A DNA stretch of 64,000 bases from Odontesthes bonariensis (GCF_027942865.1 NC_134509.1:21748697-21812696); one strand, 5' to 3'. Shown: positions 1-11,325, counted from the stretch's first letter. Numbers and translations: made by a program. The notes: generated by a model not told the origin, from the letters alone.

Positions 1-207
1 ATTATCAACACAAGCCTGATAGCTTCTCTGCTGCTAAAGCTGCGTCGACGTCACTTCCTTGATCTGGGAGCTTCAAAGTAAGATGAGGGTTGATCTACTA
101 CTGTAGACAACAAAGCAAGGCTGCTCAATTTCTCCATTGATAAAATAAATTCACAACTCTACAACATAAAAATTCATAAAAAATCATGTAGAATATAGCA
201 TATTTAT

Positions 208-250
208 GCCAACAACCTTGGCGACCTGCCAAGGTTGTTGGCAGGTCGCC
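208..250. repeat. Interlocking palindrome (two overlapping hairpins)
   Basis: GCCAACAACCTTGGC (208-222) is followed after five bases by its exact reverse complement (228-242). A second pair, GGCGACCTGCC (220-230) and GGCAGGTCGCC (240-250), overlaps the first. The two stems share sequence, so only one can form at a time. The function is unknown. It may be a replication or template-switch scar, or the end of a degraded repeat, since it lies just outside a LINE-like tail. Confidence 0.8.
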
Positions 251-263
251 AGGCCCGGGTCAT

Positions 264-480
264 GACTTCAACTTCAACTTCAACTTCAACTTTCCACTTT
301 ATTGTCCCCAAAAGGGGCGAATGAATGTGCAGCAAGATAACAACATAAGCACATAGAACAACAACAGATAACACAGGACAAACATGAAGTGCAATTGGTC
401 AGTAAAAGGTTAAAAGGACCATAAATATGGTATAAAATAAGATAAAAACATCATAACTAATAAATAAAATAAGAAAGAAA
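264..480 (-). mobile_element. 3' end of a LINE-like retroposon with (TTGAAG)n tail
   Basis: Read on the minus strand, the segment ends with a CCCC...GGGG hairpin-like motif, then ACAATAAAGTGG, then about four copies of TTGAAG. This has the form of a teleost non-LTR element 3' terminus (short stem, AATAAA, simple-repeat tail). No reverse transcriptase sequence is left. The inner boundary near 480 is approximate. Confidence 0.45.
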
Positions 481-959
481 CATCATCACACCATAAAATG
501 CCATAGACAACACAAGGGATCAGGTCAAGTGATCAACGATAGTGACAAGTGAGTTTATGACAGGGTTACCTGTCATAAATGCACAAATGAAAGGTAAATG
601 TTGTGAGTTTTGCAATATTCTAAGAATATTTTATTTCCATATGTTCCTTACATCACTGACAGATGTTGTTGTTTGTGATCATCGAGGCAAAAATTCTACA
701 CTGAACATTTATAAAGTCAGAAAAATCACCTAAACAGCACATCAACCCAATATCCAAACATAACTCTGACCAACACAACAGATTTGTTGTGAATGCCGAG
801 TTTTTTTTTAATTTCTTTTTTTATTTTGTTACACTTTACTTGTTGTGAAATGTGTCATTTTCTATTTCAAAGTATTGGTTCACCTGTCTGCCACAAGAAA
901 TATCTAATTCCGTTTGAACAAATACAAAAATTCCATGTTACATCAGCCATCTTCGTTTC

Positions 960-1600
960 TTCAGCTCATTGAGGTTTGCAGCATTGGTTTATGCACAGCT
1001 CTCTGAAGGTCCCACCTTGTGCTGATATGCTGTTTGGTTTCCTCCAAACGTGCTGCTGTGCATTATGAGCAAACATCTCCACTTTGGTCTGGTCTGTCCA
1101 AAGGACATTGTTCCAGAAGTCTTGTGGTTTGTTCAGATGCAGCTTTGCAAACCTAAGCTGTGCTGCCATGTTCTTTTTAGAGAGAAGAGGCTTTCTCCTG
1201 CAGCCCTTCCACACAAGCCATACTTGTTCAGTCTTTTTCTAATTGTGCTGTCATGAACTTTAACCTTTAACATGCTAACTGAGGCCTGTAGAGTCTGAGA
1301 TGTAGCTCTTGGGTTTTTGACCTTGGGGTGACCTTGCTGGGACGTCCACTCCTGGGAAGATTGACAGCTGTCCTGAATGTTTTCCACTTGTGAATAATCT
1401 TTCTCTCTGTAGAATGATGGACTCCAAATAGTTTGGAAATGGCCTTATAACCCTTCCCAGATTGATGGGCAGCAACAACTGCTTCTCTAAGATCATTGCT
1501 GATGTCTTTCCTTCTTGGCATCGTGTTAACACACACCTGAATGCTGCAGAGCAGCAAACTGAGAAAAAAACATGTGCTTTTTATAGAGGTGCTCACAACA
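960..1600 (-). mobile_element. Degenerate Tc1-like DNA transposon
   Basis: Minus-strand translation gives a Tc1-family transposase in several broken frames. It begins with MPRRKDISNDLREAVVAAHQ, followed by the paired helix-turn-helix region (KTFRTAVNLPRSGRPSKVTP), then NPRATSQTLQASVSML. The first part of the DDE domain follows (NKPQDFWNNVLWTDQTKVEM). The C-terminal catalytic part is missing and the frames are interrupted, so it cannot make transposase. The terminal inverted repeats were not resolved, so outer limits are approximate. Related deleted copies lie near 27.4 kb and 32.5-33.2 kb. Confidence 0.85.
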
Positions 1601-1781
1601 ATGAATCAGTGCATTTGATTAGGAGCACTCCATGCGCTACTTCTTCATTTTGGTTCAGTTTTTGTCCATTAAATAATGACACAGTGTCATTTCTCATATG
1701 CTGTTGGTAATTTGAAGTTTTATTTACCTCATTTTAAAACTTGGTACCACCTCAGATTAGAAAAAGTGCATTTCTTCCTTT

Positions 1782-2076
1782 CCACCATGTCACGTTCAGA
1801 AGGTCCTTTGTTCCCACAGCCATAAGGCTTTTTACCAGTGACTGCTGAGTTCTTCTCAAATTGATTGATTGATTTTTTTATTTTTTTTATTTATTTAGTC
1901 ATTTATTATTATTATTAGTTAGTAGTAGTATTTTTTATTAGAATTGGTATGCTTATTGTTGTTGTTAATATACAATCATTGTAAATATTAATAATTTTTT
2001 TGAGCTACTTGACTAATTTGAATTTCCCCCATTGGGGGACGAATAAAGTATTTTTCTATTTCTATTTCTATTATAT
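1782..2076 (+). mobile_element. 5'-truncated LINE 3' end with (TTTCTA)n tail
   Basis: The left part encodes a short relic of a LINE reverse transcriptase C-terminus (a reading like RRSFVPTAIRLF). An AT-rich stretch follows, then a stem motif TTTCCCCCATTGGGGGA, AATAAAGTA, and a short TTTCTA tandem tail ending near 2076. This arrangement is typical of teleost L2/Rex-type non-LTR retrotransposons. It is heavily 5'-truncated. A matching tail on the opposite strand lies at 7631-7680. Confidence 0.6.
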
Positions 2077-2159
2077 TGCTGAGACTCACTGAGCTGATTT
2101 ACGTAATATCTTCAGATCTGGCAACACACGGGCTCGCCTCCTGACAGTTTGCTGTTAGC

Positions 2160-2246
2160 TTTCGTTTGTCTGACTGCAGCACGCACAGACATTTTGTGGG
2201 ACTTGACGGTGAAGTTGAACGTTTGCCAGAGTGCTCCACCTCTGAG
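2160..2246 (+). other. Candidate non-coding first exon of the ccdc175-like gene
   Basis: The sequence CTCTGAG followed by GTAAGC at 2247 is a strong splice donor. A matching acceptor, CACCACTCAG, ends at 2522, two bases before the ATG at 2525. This suggests a 5'UTR exon and an intron of about 276 bp confined to the 5'UTR. The start of the exon is a guess. Transcript data are needed to confirm it. Confidence 0.4.
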
Positions 2247-2524
2247 GTAAGCACCAACTGTCTTTCGACATCTTTAACGCTTTATTTTCAACACCAGAGT
2301 CTCTTAAGGCTATCTCACAATCGTCTGTGTTTCAAACTTGATTTTTTTTTTTTTTTTTTTTGTGGTTTCATGCGGCCAACTGTAGCCTCTGCTCTTACAA
2401 CTCCTTAATTTCGCAGTTAGCTGACAGTTAGGTAATACTTCGACATAGTGGCGTCACCGGCTTGCCGTAGCACGCTGTAGTCTCCGTAGTGGGGCAACTG
2501 TTGTCTTGGCAACACCACTCAGAA

Positions 2525-4873
2525 ATGAACGGTGGCAATTATATGAACATTAACGTCGTAGACACACTTTCCAGCTTAAAAAAAAGAGAGATAAAAATGG
2601 CTTCTTGCCTGGTCCCCGACTTCCCCGCCGTGTTGATGGCCCTGGAGCATTTAAAGGACCTGGACAAGCAGCTGAGAGAGGAGGGAGTCCCCTTCGCTCA
2701 AGAAGCCAGCATCCATCTGACGGAGATAACGGCCGCTGTCACTGACCTGGAGGCGGAGAGGCGCACCGCTCACGAGCACCTGGAGGTGGAAACCATAGAA
2801 AACAGTAAACTGAGGCACCAGTTTAATAACATACGTGAACGTATGAGTGAGGGCATCATGGCTGATGTGGCAGCAGTCCGGGCATCTAATGCTGAGGAGA
2901 TAGAGCAGCTGCGCAAAGACATCAGCACAGCCTCTCAGCTCCAAGAAGAGACCGTGGAGAAGCTGGAGGCACTTTTGAGCCAAAACAAGATACTTTTCCC
3001 AGAGCGAGAGCAGGTCAAGGCTGAGAATGATGCGATTGTGGCCACTCTGAATGATCAGCTCACCCTTAGATACAGCTCGCAGATGCAGCTGGATCAGACA
3101 CGGGATCTCATAGAGGAGCTGAAGTCCTCCATCGCTGCTGTCGAACAGAACAAAATAAGTCTGCAGCAGAACAGGATACTGGAGAGGGAAGCTTTCTCTG
3201 AGAACAAAGACAGCCTGTCCAGAGAGGTGGATCAGACCGAGGAGGAAGTTCTGCAGCAGGAGCAGGCCATCCTGAGCACGAGAAAAGAGTTGGAGATCGT
3301 TGACGACAAGAGAGAGGAAACCCACAGCCATCTGGCTGAAATCAGCTTCCACACGGGCAAGATGGAGAGCAACGTGCGAGGATTGACGGCGTCTCGCTGC
3401 CAATGTGAGCAGCTGCTAGAGGACGAAATCCTAAAGCACGGAGAGCTCAGGCAGCAGAGAGAAATGCTGAAGAAGGAGTTGCATGAGTTGCGGGAGGCCT
3501 TCCACCTCACAGTCGGTAATATTCAAGACCAAATTGCCACAATGGAAGCTAAAATAGAAGAAGTTCGAGCATCAAAACCGCTCATTCTCGACGCCATGAG
3601 TCAAATCTGTAAGATCTTCACGCATCGGCACGATGAAGAAAACGAAGTAAGGGCCGAGCATCTCCACGTCACGCAGCAGCTGCGGCAGTCCAGGCTGCAG
3701 CTGGAGGAGCGCATCGCTTCCATCGTCAAACACGGCAAAGAGGCCAAAGAGATGGACAAGCAGATCAAAGAGCTCCAGGAGGCAGATGCAATCAACAGGC
3801 GTGTCTTCAAGAGGAATCAGGAAGAGGCGTGCGGTGATTTGGAGGCGGAGAAGAACAACGTCGGTCATTTTGAGGAGAAAAAGAGGCGACTCGGCCAGCT
3901 GCTGGAGGAGGAGAGGAGGACGCAGGAGGAGCATGTGGCCAAAATGACTTCTGAGATCAACAACACCAGGAGGAGATATGAGGAGCTGCTTCAAGAAGAG
4001 GCCGCGCTTCACCAGCGGCAGCCCAAGAGCGCCGATGCCGACGTGCTGATGAGTCATGTGACCCAGTCTGAGGCTGAGTACAAACAAATGGAGAGCATCC
4101 AGAGGCAGGAGGTGCAGCAGTGCAGCGCAGAGGCCGAGAGCATCGGCAAGAGCACGGAGGAGAAGCAGAGGGAGGTGCAGGAGGAAGAGGAGCTGCTGAA
4201 GGAGGTGGAGGCCAAGTGGGACGAGGAGCAAAGCAGGCACGAGAGGCTGGAGGCGCTCACACATGAGCTGAAACGGAAGAGGATGGAGCTGAATCTGTCG
4301 ATCGAGGGGAAGAAGCTGCAAACCAGCTCGCTGCTGCTGCCCAGAGAGGCCATGAAGGCTCAGCTGGAAGAGCTGCAAAGCTGCTGCATCCGCATGCTGG
4401 ACCAACAGGCCTCAGAGCTGACCGCCGTGGAGGTGAACGTCTATAACGACAGCGTGAAACTGGAGCAGGTCGGCGTGGAAAACAGCCGACTGCGTCTCGG
4501 CATCCGACAGATGACGGAGGACATTAACACAACCGGGCAGCTCAGAGACCGACACCGGCGGGAGATTCAGCAGCTCAGCCACAACACGCAGGCCTTATCT
4601 GAGAGTTTACAGGAGGCCTGGAGAGGGGACGCATCGGTAACCCGGGCCTGTCAGAGCAGAGACGGCGCCCTGTTGGCGTCGATGGGTTCTCTGTTGGACC
4701 GTCTGAAGACCAGGAAACAGCAGCTGGTGAATGTCAGTGCACTGCTGCACCGACAGATGCTGGATTTTAGTAAACGACTGGGCGATAAGACGGCAGTGGA
4801 GGAGCCCAGCCGACAGCCGTCACTGCACGCGGTCACATCCGTGGAGCCGAGTCTGCCTGCAGAAGTCAGATAA
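2525..4873 (+). CDS. ccdc175: Coiled-coil protein resembling CCDC175, intronless CDS
   Basis: One uninterrupted frame encodes 782 residues, close to human CCDC175 (793). The first ATG in frame is at 2525; the frame also runs upstream, but without an ATG. Almost the whole protein has heptad-type composition rich in E, Q, K, R and L, predicting an extended coiled coil. The N-terminal segment (about residues 50-95: EASIHLTEITAAVTDLEAER, then LEVETIENSKL) aligns well with the human CCDC175 segment [20 protein letters not shown] / LEIESMELNKL. No enzyme motif or membrane segment is visible. The family's function is poorly known. Human CCDC175 is multi-exonic and lies on another chromosome from NOCT, so an intronless copy here suggests retroposition or intron loss. 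An AATAAA lies 30 bp after the stop. Another coiled-coil family remains possible. Confidence 0.7.
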   Translation: MNGGNYMNINVVDTLSSLKKREIKMASCLVPDFPAVLMALEHLKDLDKQLREEGVPFAQEASIHLTEITAAVTDLEAERRTAHEHLEVETIENSKLRHQFNNIRERMSEGIMADVAAVRASNAEEIEQLRKDISTASQLQEETVEKLEALLSQNKILFPEREQVKAENDAIVATLNDQLTLRYSSQMQLDQTRDLIEELKSSIAAVEQNKISLQQNRILEREAFSENKDSLSREVDQTEEEVLQQEQAILSTRKELEIVDDKREETHSHLAEISFHTGKMESNVRGLTASRCQCEQLLEDEILKHGELRQQREMLKKELHELREAFHLTVGNIQDQIATMEAKIEEVRASKPLILDAMSQICKIFTHRHDEENEVRAEHLHVTQQLRQSRLQLEERIASIVKHGKEAKEMDKQIKELQEADAINRRVFKRNQEEACGDLEAEKNNVGHFEEKKRRLGQLLEEERRTQEEHVAKMTSEINNTRRRYEELLQEEAALHQRQPKSADADVLMSHVTQSEAEYKQMESIQRQEVQQCSAEAESIGKSTEEKQREVQEEEELLKEVEAKWDEEQSRHERLEALTHELKRKRMELNLSIEGKKLQTSSLLLPREAMKAQLEELQSCCIRMLDQQASELTAVEVNVYNDSVKLEQVGVENSRLRLGIRQMTEDINTTGQLRDRHRREIQQLSHNTQALSESLQEAWRGDASVTRACQSRDGALLASMGSLLDRLKTRKQQLVNVSALLHRQMLDFSKRLGDKTAVEEPSRQPSLHAVTSVEPSLPAEVR

Positions 4874-4902
4874 CTTGTGTGCACCAAATATTCAGGGCTG
4901 GA

Positions 4903-4908
4903 AATAAA
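4903..4908 (+). terminator. Poly(A) signal AATAAA of the ccdc175-like gene
   Basis: A canonical AATAAA sits 30 bp downstream of the TAA/TGA-bounded reading frame end at 4873. This gives a very short 3'UTR. Confidence 0.6.
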
Positions 4909-4909
4909 A

Positions 4910-7900
4910 AGTACGACATATAGATGTGTCCTCTTCCTGTCTATCGTCCCTAAAACATTACTGGACTCACTCAGTTTAAGGAAGCGTGCAGCATGTTGTT
5001 TATTATTTCTTTAACCACTTTTCAGGCTTTGTGCCGAGTTATTCAGATAACTCATTACGATCTGATTATTATTATCTAACTAAAACCTGAGAGTTTCCTG
5101 GTAAACTTAGCACTGTCCACTAAAACCTTTTTGATAAACCTTCTGCTCAAGCCTCATTTGTATCACTATTTCATAAAAAGTGTTGGTCTGCAGCTCCAGG
5201 CCTGAAAGGTAAATGATGAGTTTGGAAGTTATAACCCGAGTTCAGGCTTTGTGTGCAACACTAATTATGTTCTGCTGTCGTCCTCCATTTTGAAAGAAGT
5301 CCTCTCTTGTTCATGAACCCCCCACCCGTTTGTGCGCCCACACCCGTGACTGCACATCCAGGCATGAAGAGAGCTCCATTGTGTGGTTTTTGGATGACAC
5401 CACCACCGTCGGTCAGATTACAGGCGGATGAAACTGCGGATGGAGAATCAACGCTCACATTGTGGCGCTCGGAGAACCGGTGGTCATCTCACATTCTTTC
5501 CATTGTTAAGAAAGCTAAGAAACGACAGTGTGGAAGCTTAAGAGTTAATCAGGAAACTTTACTCGGCTTGTCTTGCTTTTTTTTTTGCTTCACAGTCTTA
5601 AAACAGTCAAATTCACCCATTCAAGCACACATTTAAACGGTTGTTTTTTTGGTTTTCTGATTCAGTGTCCTGCAGATTGGAGGAGCCGGGGATCCCACTG
5701 TGGACTCTTTGAGTATTGTTTCGGGAAATTTAAGGAACATAAGGAAAATCTCTTTGACCTTTTTTCAAAAGAATTATTGGGGAATTCTTTTTATTGCAGA
5801 TATGTTGGCGAAACCAAAGCTCCAACTACAGTGTGCTTGCCTGCTTCTTTTGGTACTCCAGAGTGGAAAAAGTGTTGCGTATTATTAATATTCTGTTCTG
5901 TCACCTACCGCGACCTACTTTGACTTTAACCCAACCAAATAAACCGATCATGCCAATAATCATCCTCTGTTTTTCCCTTCTTTTCAGACTTCTCTGCATG
6001 GATTTTTTTGGGTTGATGAAAGTTTTTCCTGTGTGGCTCCAGCCAGCAGATGGCAGAAGGAATCCGGTTTCTCTCGGTGACCTTGCCCTGCTGCTAAAGG
6101 GGTCAGTTAACCAGCCGCTGCTACTTCTCTCTGAGCAAATAACCCCGCAGACACATGCCTGAGGAGGCACTGCACCTTTCTGTGTCACACAGCGAATACC
6201 GCTGAAGAAAGAGAGAGAGGGGAACGAGGCTGGAGTCGGGAGGAAATCATCTGTTTGTTCCATTAAAAAGGTAAGAGTTGAGCAGACTTTGCTCAGAAGT
6301 AGCAGCTTTATTATCTAACGCTGTGCGGCGCTGGGACGGTGTTACAGTGTCGATTTGAAGCTCCTTCCTGCATGTATGCTGTCTTGACTGTCAAATCTCT
6401 TTGGATATCTCCGCCTGCTGCCTCAGGGGATGTTGCATCACAAACACGAGCTTGTTGCTGTCAACGAAACAGCTGCAGGCAGTTAAAATGCAGAAAAACT
6501 GGATTTATTTCTTATTCTTTCCTCCACTGGAGCTCAGAACCGATGTGAAAAAGTTTGTGTTGTGAAGATAAAAGTTTCTTGTTGGATCCTGTTGCTGGTT
6601 TAGTGATGTTTTAGCCATAGCCATAGGTCTTTCAGTGCACCAGCAAAGACATTTTTGTCATTTATTTACCTGAAATAATAATGAGGTTTTGACAGCTCAG
6701 AGGAAACTGGTGGGACACAGACAGCATTTTAAGTAAAAAGTGGAGCCATGATTGTGGCTTTAAGATATACAAACTGTGGGAAATACGTTGATTTCTCAGG
6801 GTAAAACGTAGGGTCAGGGCGGATGAGCAATGGTTCGATCTGATTTATCTGTGCTTTTGTTCGGCTTTAAAGGGATTTTTATTCTCTCAAAGTGCCTCAA
6901 ATGATAAACAAGAGGCACTTTTGAAGGTAGAATAAAGACAAATGAGTAATTCTCTGAGCGAAGGGCCGGTGAAGCTTTAGGCTGATCAGAACCAGCGAGC
7001 GTAAAAGCAACCAATGAGCGTCCCTGCTCGTATCGTAGCTGCACGTCCTAAGGTCAAAGGGTAAAGGAGCAATTTAACACCACAAACTATGATCTCTGCT
7101 TCCATGATTGTACTTTAACCAGCGCTGTACAATATGGAGTCATGGAAAAAAGGTATTTAAAGTATTTTCTGTTGCAAACGTGATGGTTGGTTGGACATTA
7201 ATCATGATTATTATTTTGAATACAGAATATAACTGTAATGCTACAGTTATAGATAATTATTCTCCATTAAGTGACACATGAAAGGAGCATTTAACTTAAG
7301 CTTATAGGAATATAAGAGCAAAAACATTTTATTTATTTTAAAAATAGAAGAATGTATATATGAGTTAATGACCAAAATAGGGTCATTCATCATTTCAAAA
7401 TAAGTTATTTCTCCTAAAATGAAAACAGGAAATATTAGATGTGAAACCGTGACAGTGTGGGCAGGATGAGATGGTCCATGGACACTTTACAGCAGCCCGG
7501 AGGGGGAAAGCGATCACTTTGGGAGGGGCTGGGAGACGTTTGAACAAGAAGCCACGGTGTCCTTCACACTGGACGTGTAATTAGCAGCTCAATAAAGGAA
7601 AACAACCTAAATGCACCAACTTATCGGGTAAATAGAAGAATAGAATAGAATAGAAAAATACTTTGGGGGAAATTCAAAAATGAAAATGTATAGAAGTGTA
7701 CACGTAGTTAAGAAGTTAACATATTTAGCTTCTTTGGTTATTTTTGGATGGTATCGTGTTATGGTTGAAGGATGCCAGGTAAATTCAAAGTAAACATTAA
7801 ACTTTTGCTTTTTCCGTGATTTTTTGCTGTATTTTCTTGGTATTTTGCTCTTTGAAAAAGTATTTTTTTCAGCATTTGCAGTAGATTTTAATGTGTGAGG

Positions 7901-8912
7901 GCGGTTGGAGGTTGGAGCACAGATATACGTCTTCTATCTAAGAGACTTTTACCTTCATGTACTGCCTGGCTTGTTGGGTGTCTTCTTTGTGAAGAGCATT
8001 TAACTGTCTCTTTCTCTTGAGTTGGTGCCATAGAAGCACAACTGAATGGAAATTGATTTGTCTGCATTCTTACAGGGTTAGGCTAACATCCCAAACTGAG
8101 TAAACCAGCTGCTCTGAAAGGACTAACACATGCAAACTAATTCACATTCAGTGGAAATGTCAGTGTACCACTAACTGGCATTCATTCACAACGCTCCCAG
8201 CTCCCAGTCAGACCCCCGCACTGAAGCTTCAACAGTTTGTTTACAGGACCCGAGTCCAGCTGGCCTCATGCACATGAGCAGCGGCTGCTCAGTCAGCCTG
8301 TTTGGGAATCAGCTGTTTGTGGTTCTGCTGCAAAACGAGCTAAAAAAAAAAAAAAGACTTGCGTATTATTTGTGATAAAAGATGTGAAGCACTGCTGAGT
8401 CCACAGACGTCACTCGTAAGTCAGCAGAATTTGAGTCTTTTATCACGGTTTGATTGTCAGCTGGCTGACGCACAAATGAAAAACCAACACATTTGGTCAC
8501 AGCTACACCTCCTGCATGTGTTCTGATGGCCGTTGTTAAGAGCTACAGAAACTCTGGAGGTGACTCCGCTCATATCTTCATGCTGGTGGTCCCCAGGATG
8601 CTTTGAAATAGCTGTTTATAGCTTAGTTTAGCTCGTTAAACGTGTGCAGGTTTGACTCTAAGCTGCTGTTGGTGTTAACAGGCAGATTCTTGGCTGATAA
8701 GTTTAATAATTTTTAGTATCAAAGTGTTTCACCAAAACCATAAAAGTCTCATGGCTGCAGGCGATGTGATTCTGTCTTCACATGTATGTAAAAGGGTAGT
8801 AGTTGCTCTCATGCTAAGCTAAGAGGCTAAGCACATAAAGTGCAACATAAAGATAATCTGTGGAGCAAATTGAAGTTTTTGCCCGATGATGGAGCTAGAT
8901 GTCGTCCTTGTT
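4910..8912. other. Intergenic DNA without recognised genes
   Basis: No reading frame here resembles a known protein. A GTAAGA donor-like site after AAAAAG at 6271 could end a distal non-coding exon of noct, but nothing else supports it. A LINE 3' tail is listed separately at 7631-7680. The rest looks like ordinary single-copy or unrecognised repeat DNA. Confidence 0.5.
7631..7680 (-). mobile_element. Short LINE 3' tail
   Basis: On the minus strand this reads GAATTTCCCCCAAAGTATTTT followed by repeated TTCTA units. It matches the 3' end of the LINE at 1782-2076 but is inverted. Only the extreme 3' end is present. Confidence 0.5.
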
Positions 8913-8920
8913 ATTCATCC

Positions 8921-10043
8921 TAGTGCTGGGCGGTATGACCAAAAATACATATCACGGTATTTTTTCACAGTATCACGGTTTCACGGTATATCACGGTATT
9001 TTTTTTTCATGCATAATTAGGTGTTCACAGCATTTTCTACAGTTTGAGAACAGAATTAAAAATGAAAATAAAAGTTCTTCAAAATAATTCCTTCGTTAAT
9101 AATTGGTCACACAGAACTTTATTGTATTAATATTCACATCTTCATTGTAAACAAATGAATAACATAGCTAATTACACTGGTCGGACTGTTCAGCTGTTTC
9201 AGACTGATACCTCCGGTTCAGGCTGGTCCTCCTCAACACGCACTTCTCTTTTTCAATCGTGGAAAATATTTTTCAATACTCATCTGGATTGAAGCAGCAA
9301 ACATTCAGTGTAAGAGTTTTTAAAAAACTACTTTATTTGATTCACAGTTGCTAGTGTTTAGACCTCGACAACCCAACTACATTTTTTTTTTTTTTTTTTG
9401 TACGACAAACTTGCGACTAGTTAACTTTATAAAGAAGGCGTAATCGCTTGTTTGCTATGGGTCGGGTCGGGACGGGACAACATTGTATTCAAAATATAAA
9501 ATATTTTTATAGGACTTTTTAATGGGAGCTAATCTAACACGACGCTGAAGCTAGCAAGCTTCCAAGCTTCCAGGGATGATCTCGCTGATGGAGACACACG
9601 CGGTGTGCACGGAGGGGAGGGGCTGTGTGTGTGAGTAGGCTATGTGAGAGAGACGGAGGGAGAGCAGGGAAAGGAAATGCAGCTCAACGAATACGAATAT
9701 TTTTTAAATAGCGTTAAAAATAATAATAATAACGAAACGCAATATGTGGCGGCCGGTGTTTAATCTGTGGCGCACCGCCACGAATTATGTGTGGGTAACA
9801 CTGCTATCCACCTTCACCTTCGCGTAACGCAGGTGCTTATTACCACCTGGCACCCATAGACAGTAAACATGCGTGTTTAGAAGCGCAACACTGAAAAGGG
9901 TCCCGTCTCAAACAATGTCGCGCGACGCAGCGTTCCCCCCGTTGTGTAATCAAATACACCGGTATGGCGGTATATTAAAAATTCATATCATAACGAAATT
10001 ATAAACCAGTATTCGGTGTGAACCGGTATACCGCCCAGCACTA
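8921..10043. mobile_element. Non-autonomous hAT-type transposon with 8-bp target duplication
   Basis: The element has perfect 16-bp terminal inverted repeats (TAGTGCTGGGCGGTAT at 8921; reverse complement ending at 10043). It is flanked by identical 8-bp direct repeats ATTCATCC (8913-8920 and 10044-10051), the target-site size of hAT transposons. Both ends carry extra CGGTAT/CACGGTAT repeats just inside, typical of subterminal transposase-binding sites. No transposase reading frame exists in its 1.12 kb, so it depended on another copy. The insertion abuts the LINE fragment that resumes at 10044. Confidence 0.88.
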
Positions 10044-10755
10044 ATTCATCCTTTTATCAACTTAAGAACATATCCAGAATGAAGGGTTTCATGTCCCAAA
10101 CAGATCAGGAGAAGCTGATTCATGCTTTCATCTCCAGCAGACTTGACTACTGTAACGGTCTTCTGACTGGACTCCCCCAAAAGAGTCTCAAACAGCTGCA
10201 GCTCATTCAGAACGCTGCAGCCCGAGTTTTAACCAGAACAAAGAGATCAGATCACATCACCCCAGTTCTCAAGTCTTTACATCGGCTCCCGGTCAGATAC
10301 AGAATAGATTTTAAAGTTCTGCTGCTCGTCGACAAATCACGGAACGGTTTAGGTCCAGAATACATGAATGACATGCTAGCAGAGTATAAACCCAGCAGAG
10401 CTCTGAGATCTGCTGACTCAGGTCAGATAGTGGAGCCCAGAGTTCAAACTAGACACGGTGAAGCAGCTTTTAGCTGTTATGCTGCACACAACTGGAACAA
10501 ACTACCAGCAGAACTGAAATCAGCCACAACTGTAAGCACTTTTAAATCCAGGTTAAAAACATTTCTCTTTCGGTGTGCTTATGGTTGAGTTTATATTTTT
10601 CTTTTTCCCCTCTTCTTTGATATTTTTTTTTCTCTTTAAATTGCTTGTTTTTATGCTGTTCTTTTAAATGCCTTGTCTTTATGTAAAGCACATTGAGTTG
10701 CCTGTGGTATGAAATGCGCTATATAAATAAAGATGCCTTGCCTTGCCTTAGGAGA
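10044..10755 (+). mobile_element. 5'-truncated L2-type LINE, reverse transcriptase C-terminus and 3' tail
   Basis: An open frame (10079-10588, 169 codons, extended a little upstream) encodes the end of a LINE reverse transcriptase. Recognisable blocks are SRLDYCNGLLTGLP, LQLIQNAAARVLTRTKRSDH, ITPVLKSLHRLPVRYRIDFK and ELKSATTVSTFKSRLKTFLF, as in teleost L2-clade elements. The 3'UTR ends with GCGCTATATAAATAAAGATG and a tail of repeated CCTTG. The catalytic YADD region is absent, so this is a 5'-truncated relic. The frame is still open over its length, suggesting a fairly young copy. Confidence 0.85.
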
Positions 10756-11099
10756 AAATGGATTATTATTGATAGTATTTCATGGCAATCCATCACCAAA
10801 ATGTCTGCAAGTGTACTTTTGTAACCCCCCTCGAGCACAAGGCACCTGATTTAAAAACAGAAAAGAAAAGAAGAACATCCCAAACAAGTCGTAACTGCTG
10901 ACAGTTATGCAACAGCGGGAAACTCGTTTCAGAGTTATGTGAGTTATGTTACAAAATGCAGAAGTTGCTGCAACGTGCTTGCACACTTGTGCACGCGTGC
11001 AGACGCTGTTATGCAGTTTTTACAGCGGTGACTGATTCATAGCTCGTCACTAACACACTGAACCAGCTCGGCAGCACCTGACCCGTAATGCTCCATATG

Positions 11100-11325
11100 A
11101 CCTTGTGACGTCTTCACTTCCTAATCTCGCCCCGTCTCCCCCTGAAGCTTTATAGGCAGCAGGGAGCGGCAACCGCTTTGTTTTTTTTTGACTGGCAACA
11201 CATCTGCCTACTTTTCCCGGAACGCAGACAAAAGACGCTCTCTGCAAAGCCAGGAGGAGAACATATGTGAGCGAGGGTAGAGTTAAAGGAAGGAGAGCGC
11301 TGAGCCAACATAGCCCAGGACAGAG
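11100..11325 (+). promoter_or_regulatory. noct: Candidate noct promoter and 5'UTR
   Basis: A CRE-like TGACGTC occurs at 11106-11112, and a TATA-like CTTTATAGG begins near 11148, about 175 bp before the ATG. Transcription probably starts near 11180. CREB-type control of nocturnin is described in Xenopus retina, so the CRE-like site is plausible. No experiment is visible in the sequence. Confidence 0.45.

Noticed and set aside
2489-2524. Upstream extension of the ccdc175-like frame
   Set aside because: It would begin with GTG and no ATG, and a splice acceptor ends at 2522, so the ATG at 2525 is preferred.
3572-4405. Minus-strand 277-codon Leu-rich frame
   Set aside because: Antisense of the Glu/Gln-rich coiled-coil gene. 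Leu-rich composition is the expected complement of GAG/CAG codons.
6150-6270. Possible distal first exon ending in a GTAAGA donor
   Set aside because: A single donor motif without a promoter or partner acceptor is too weak to call an exon.
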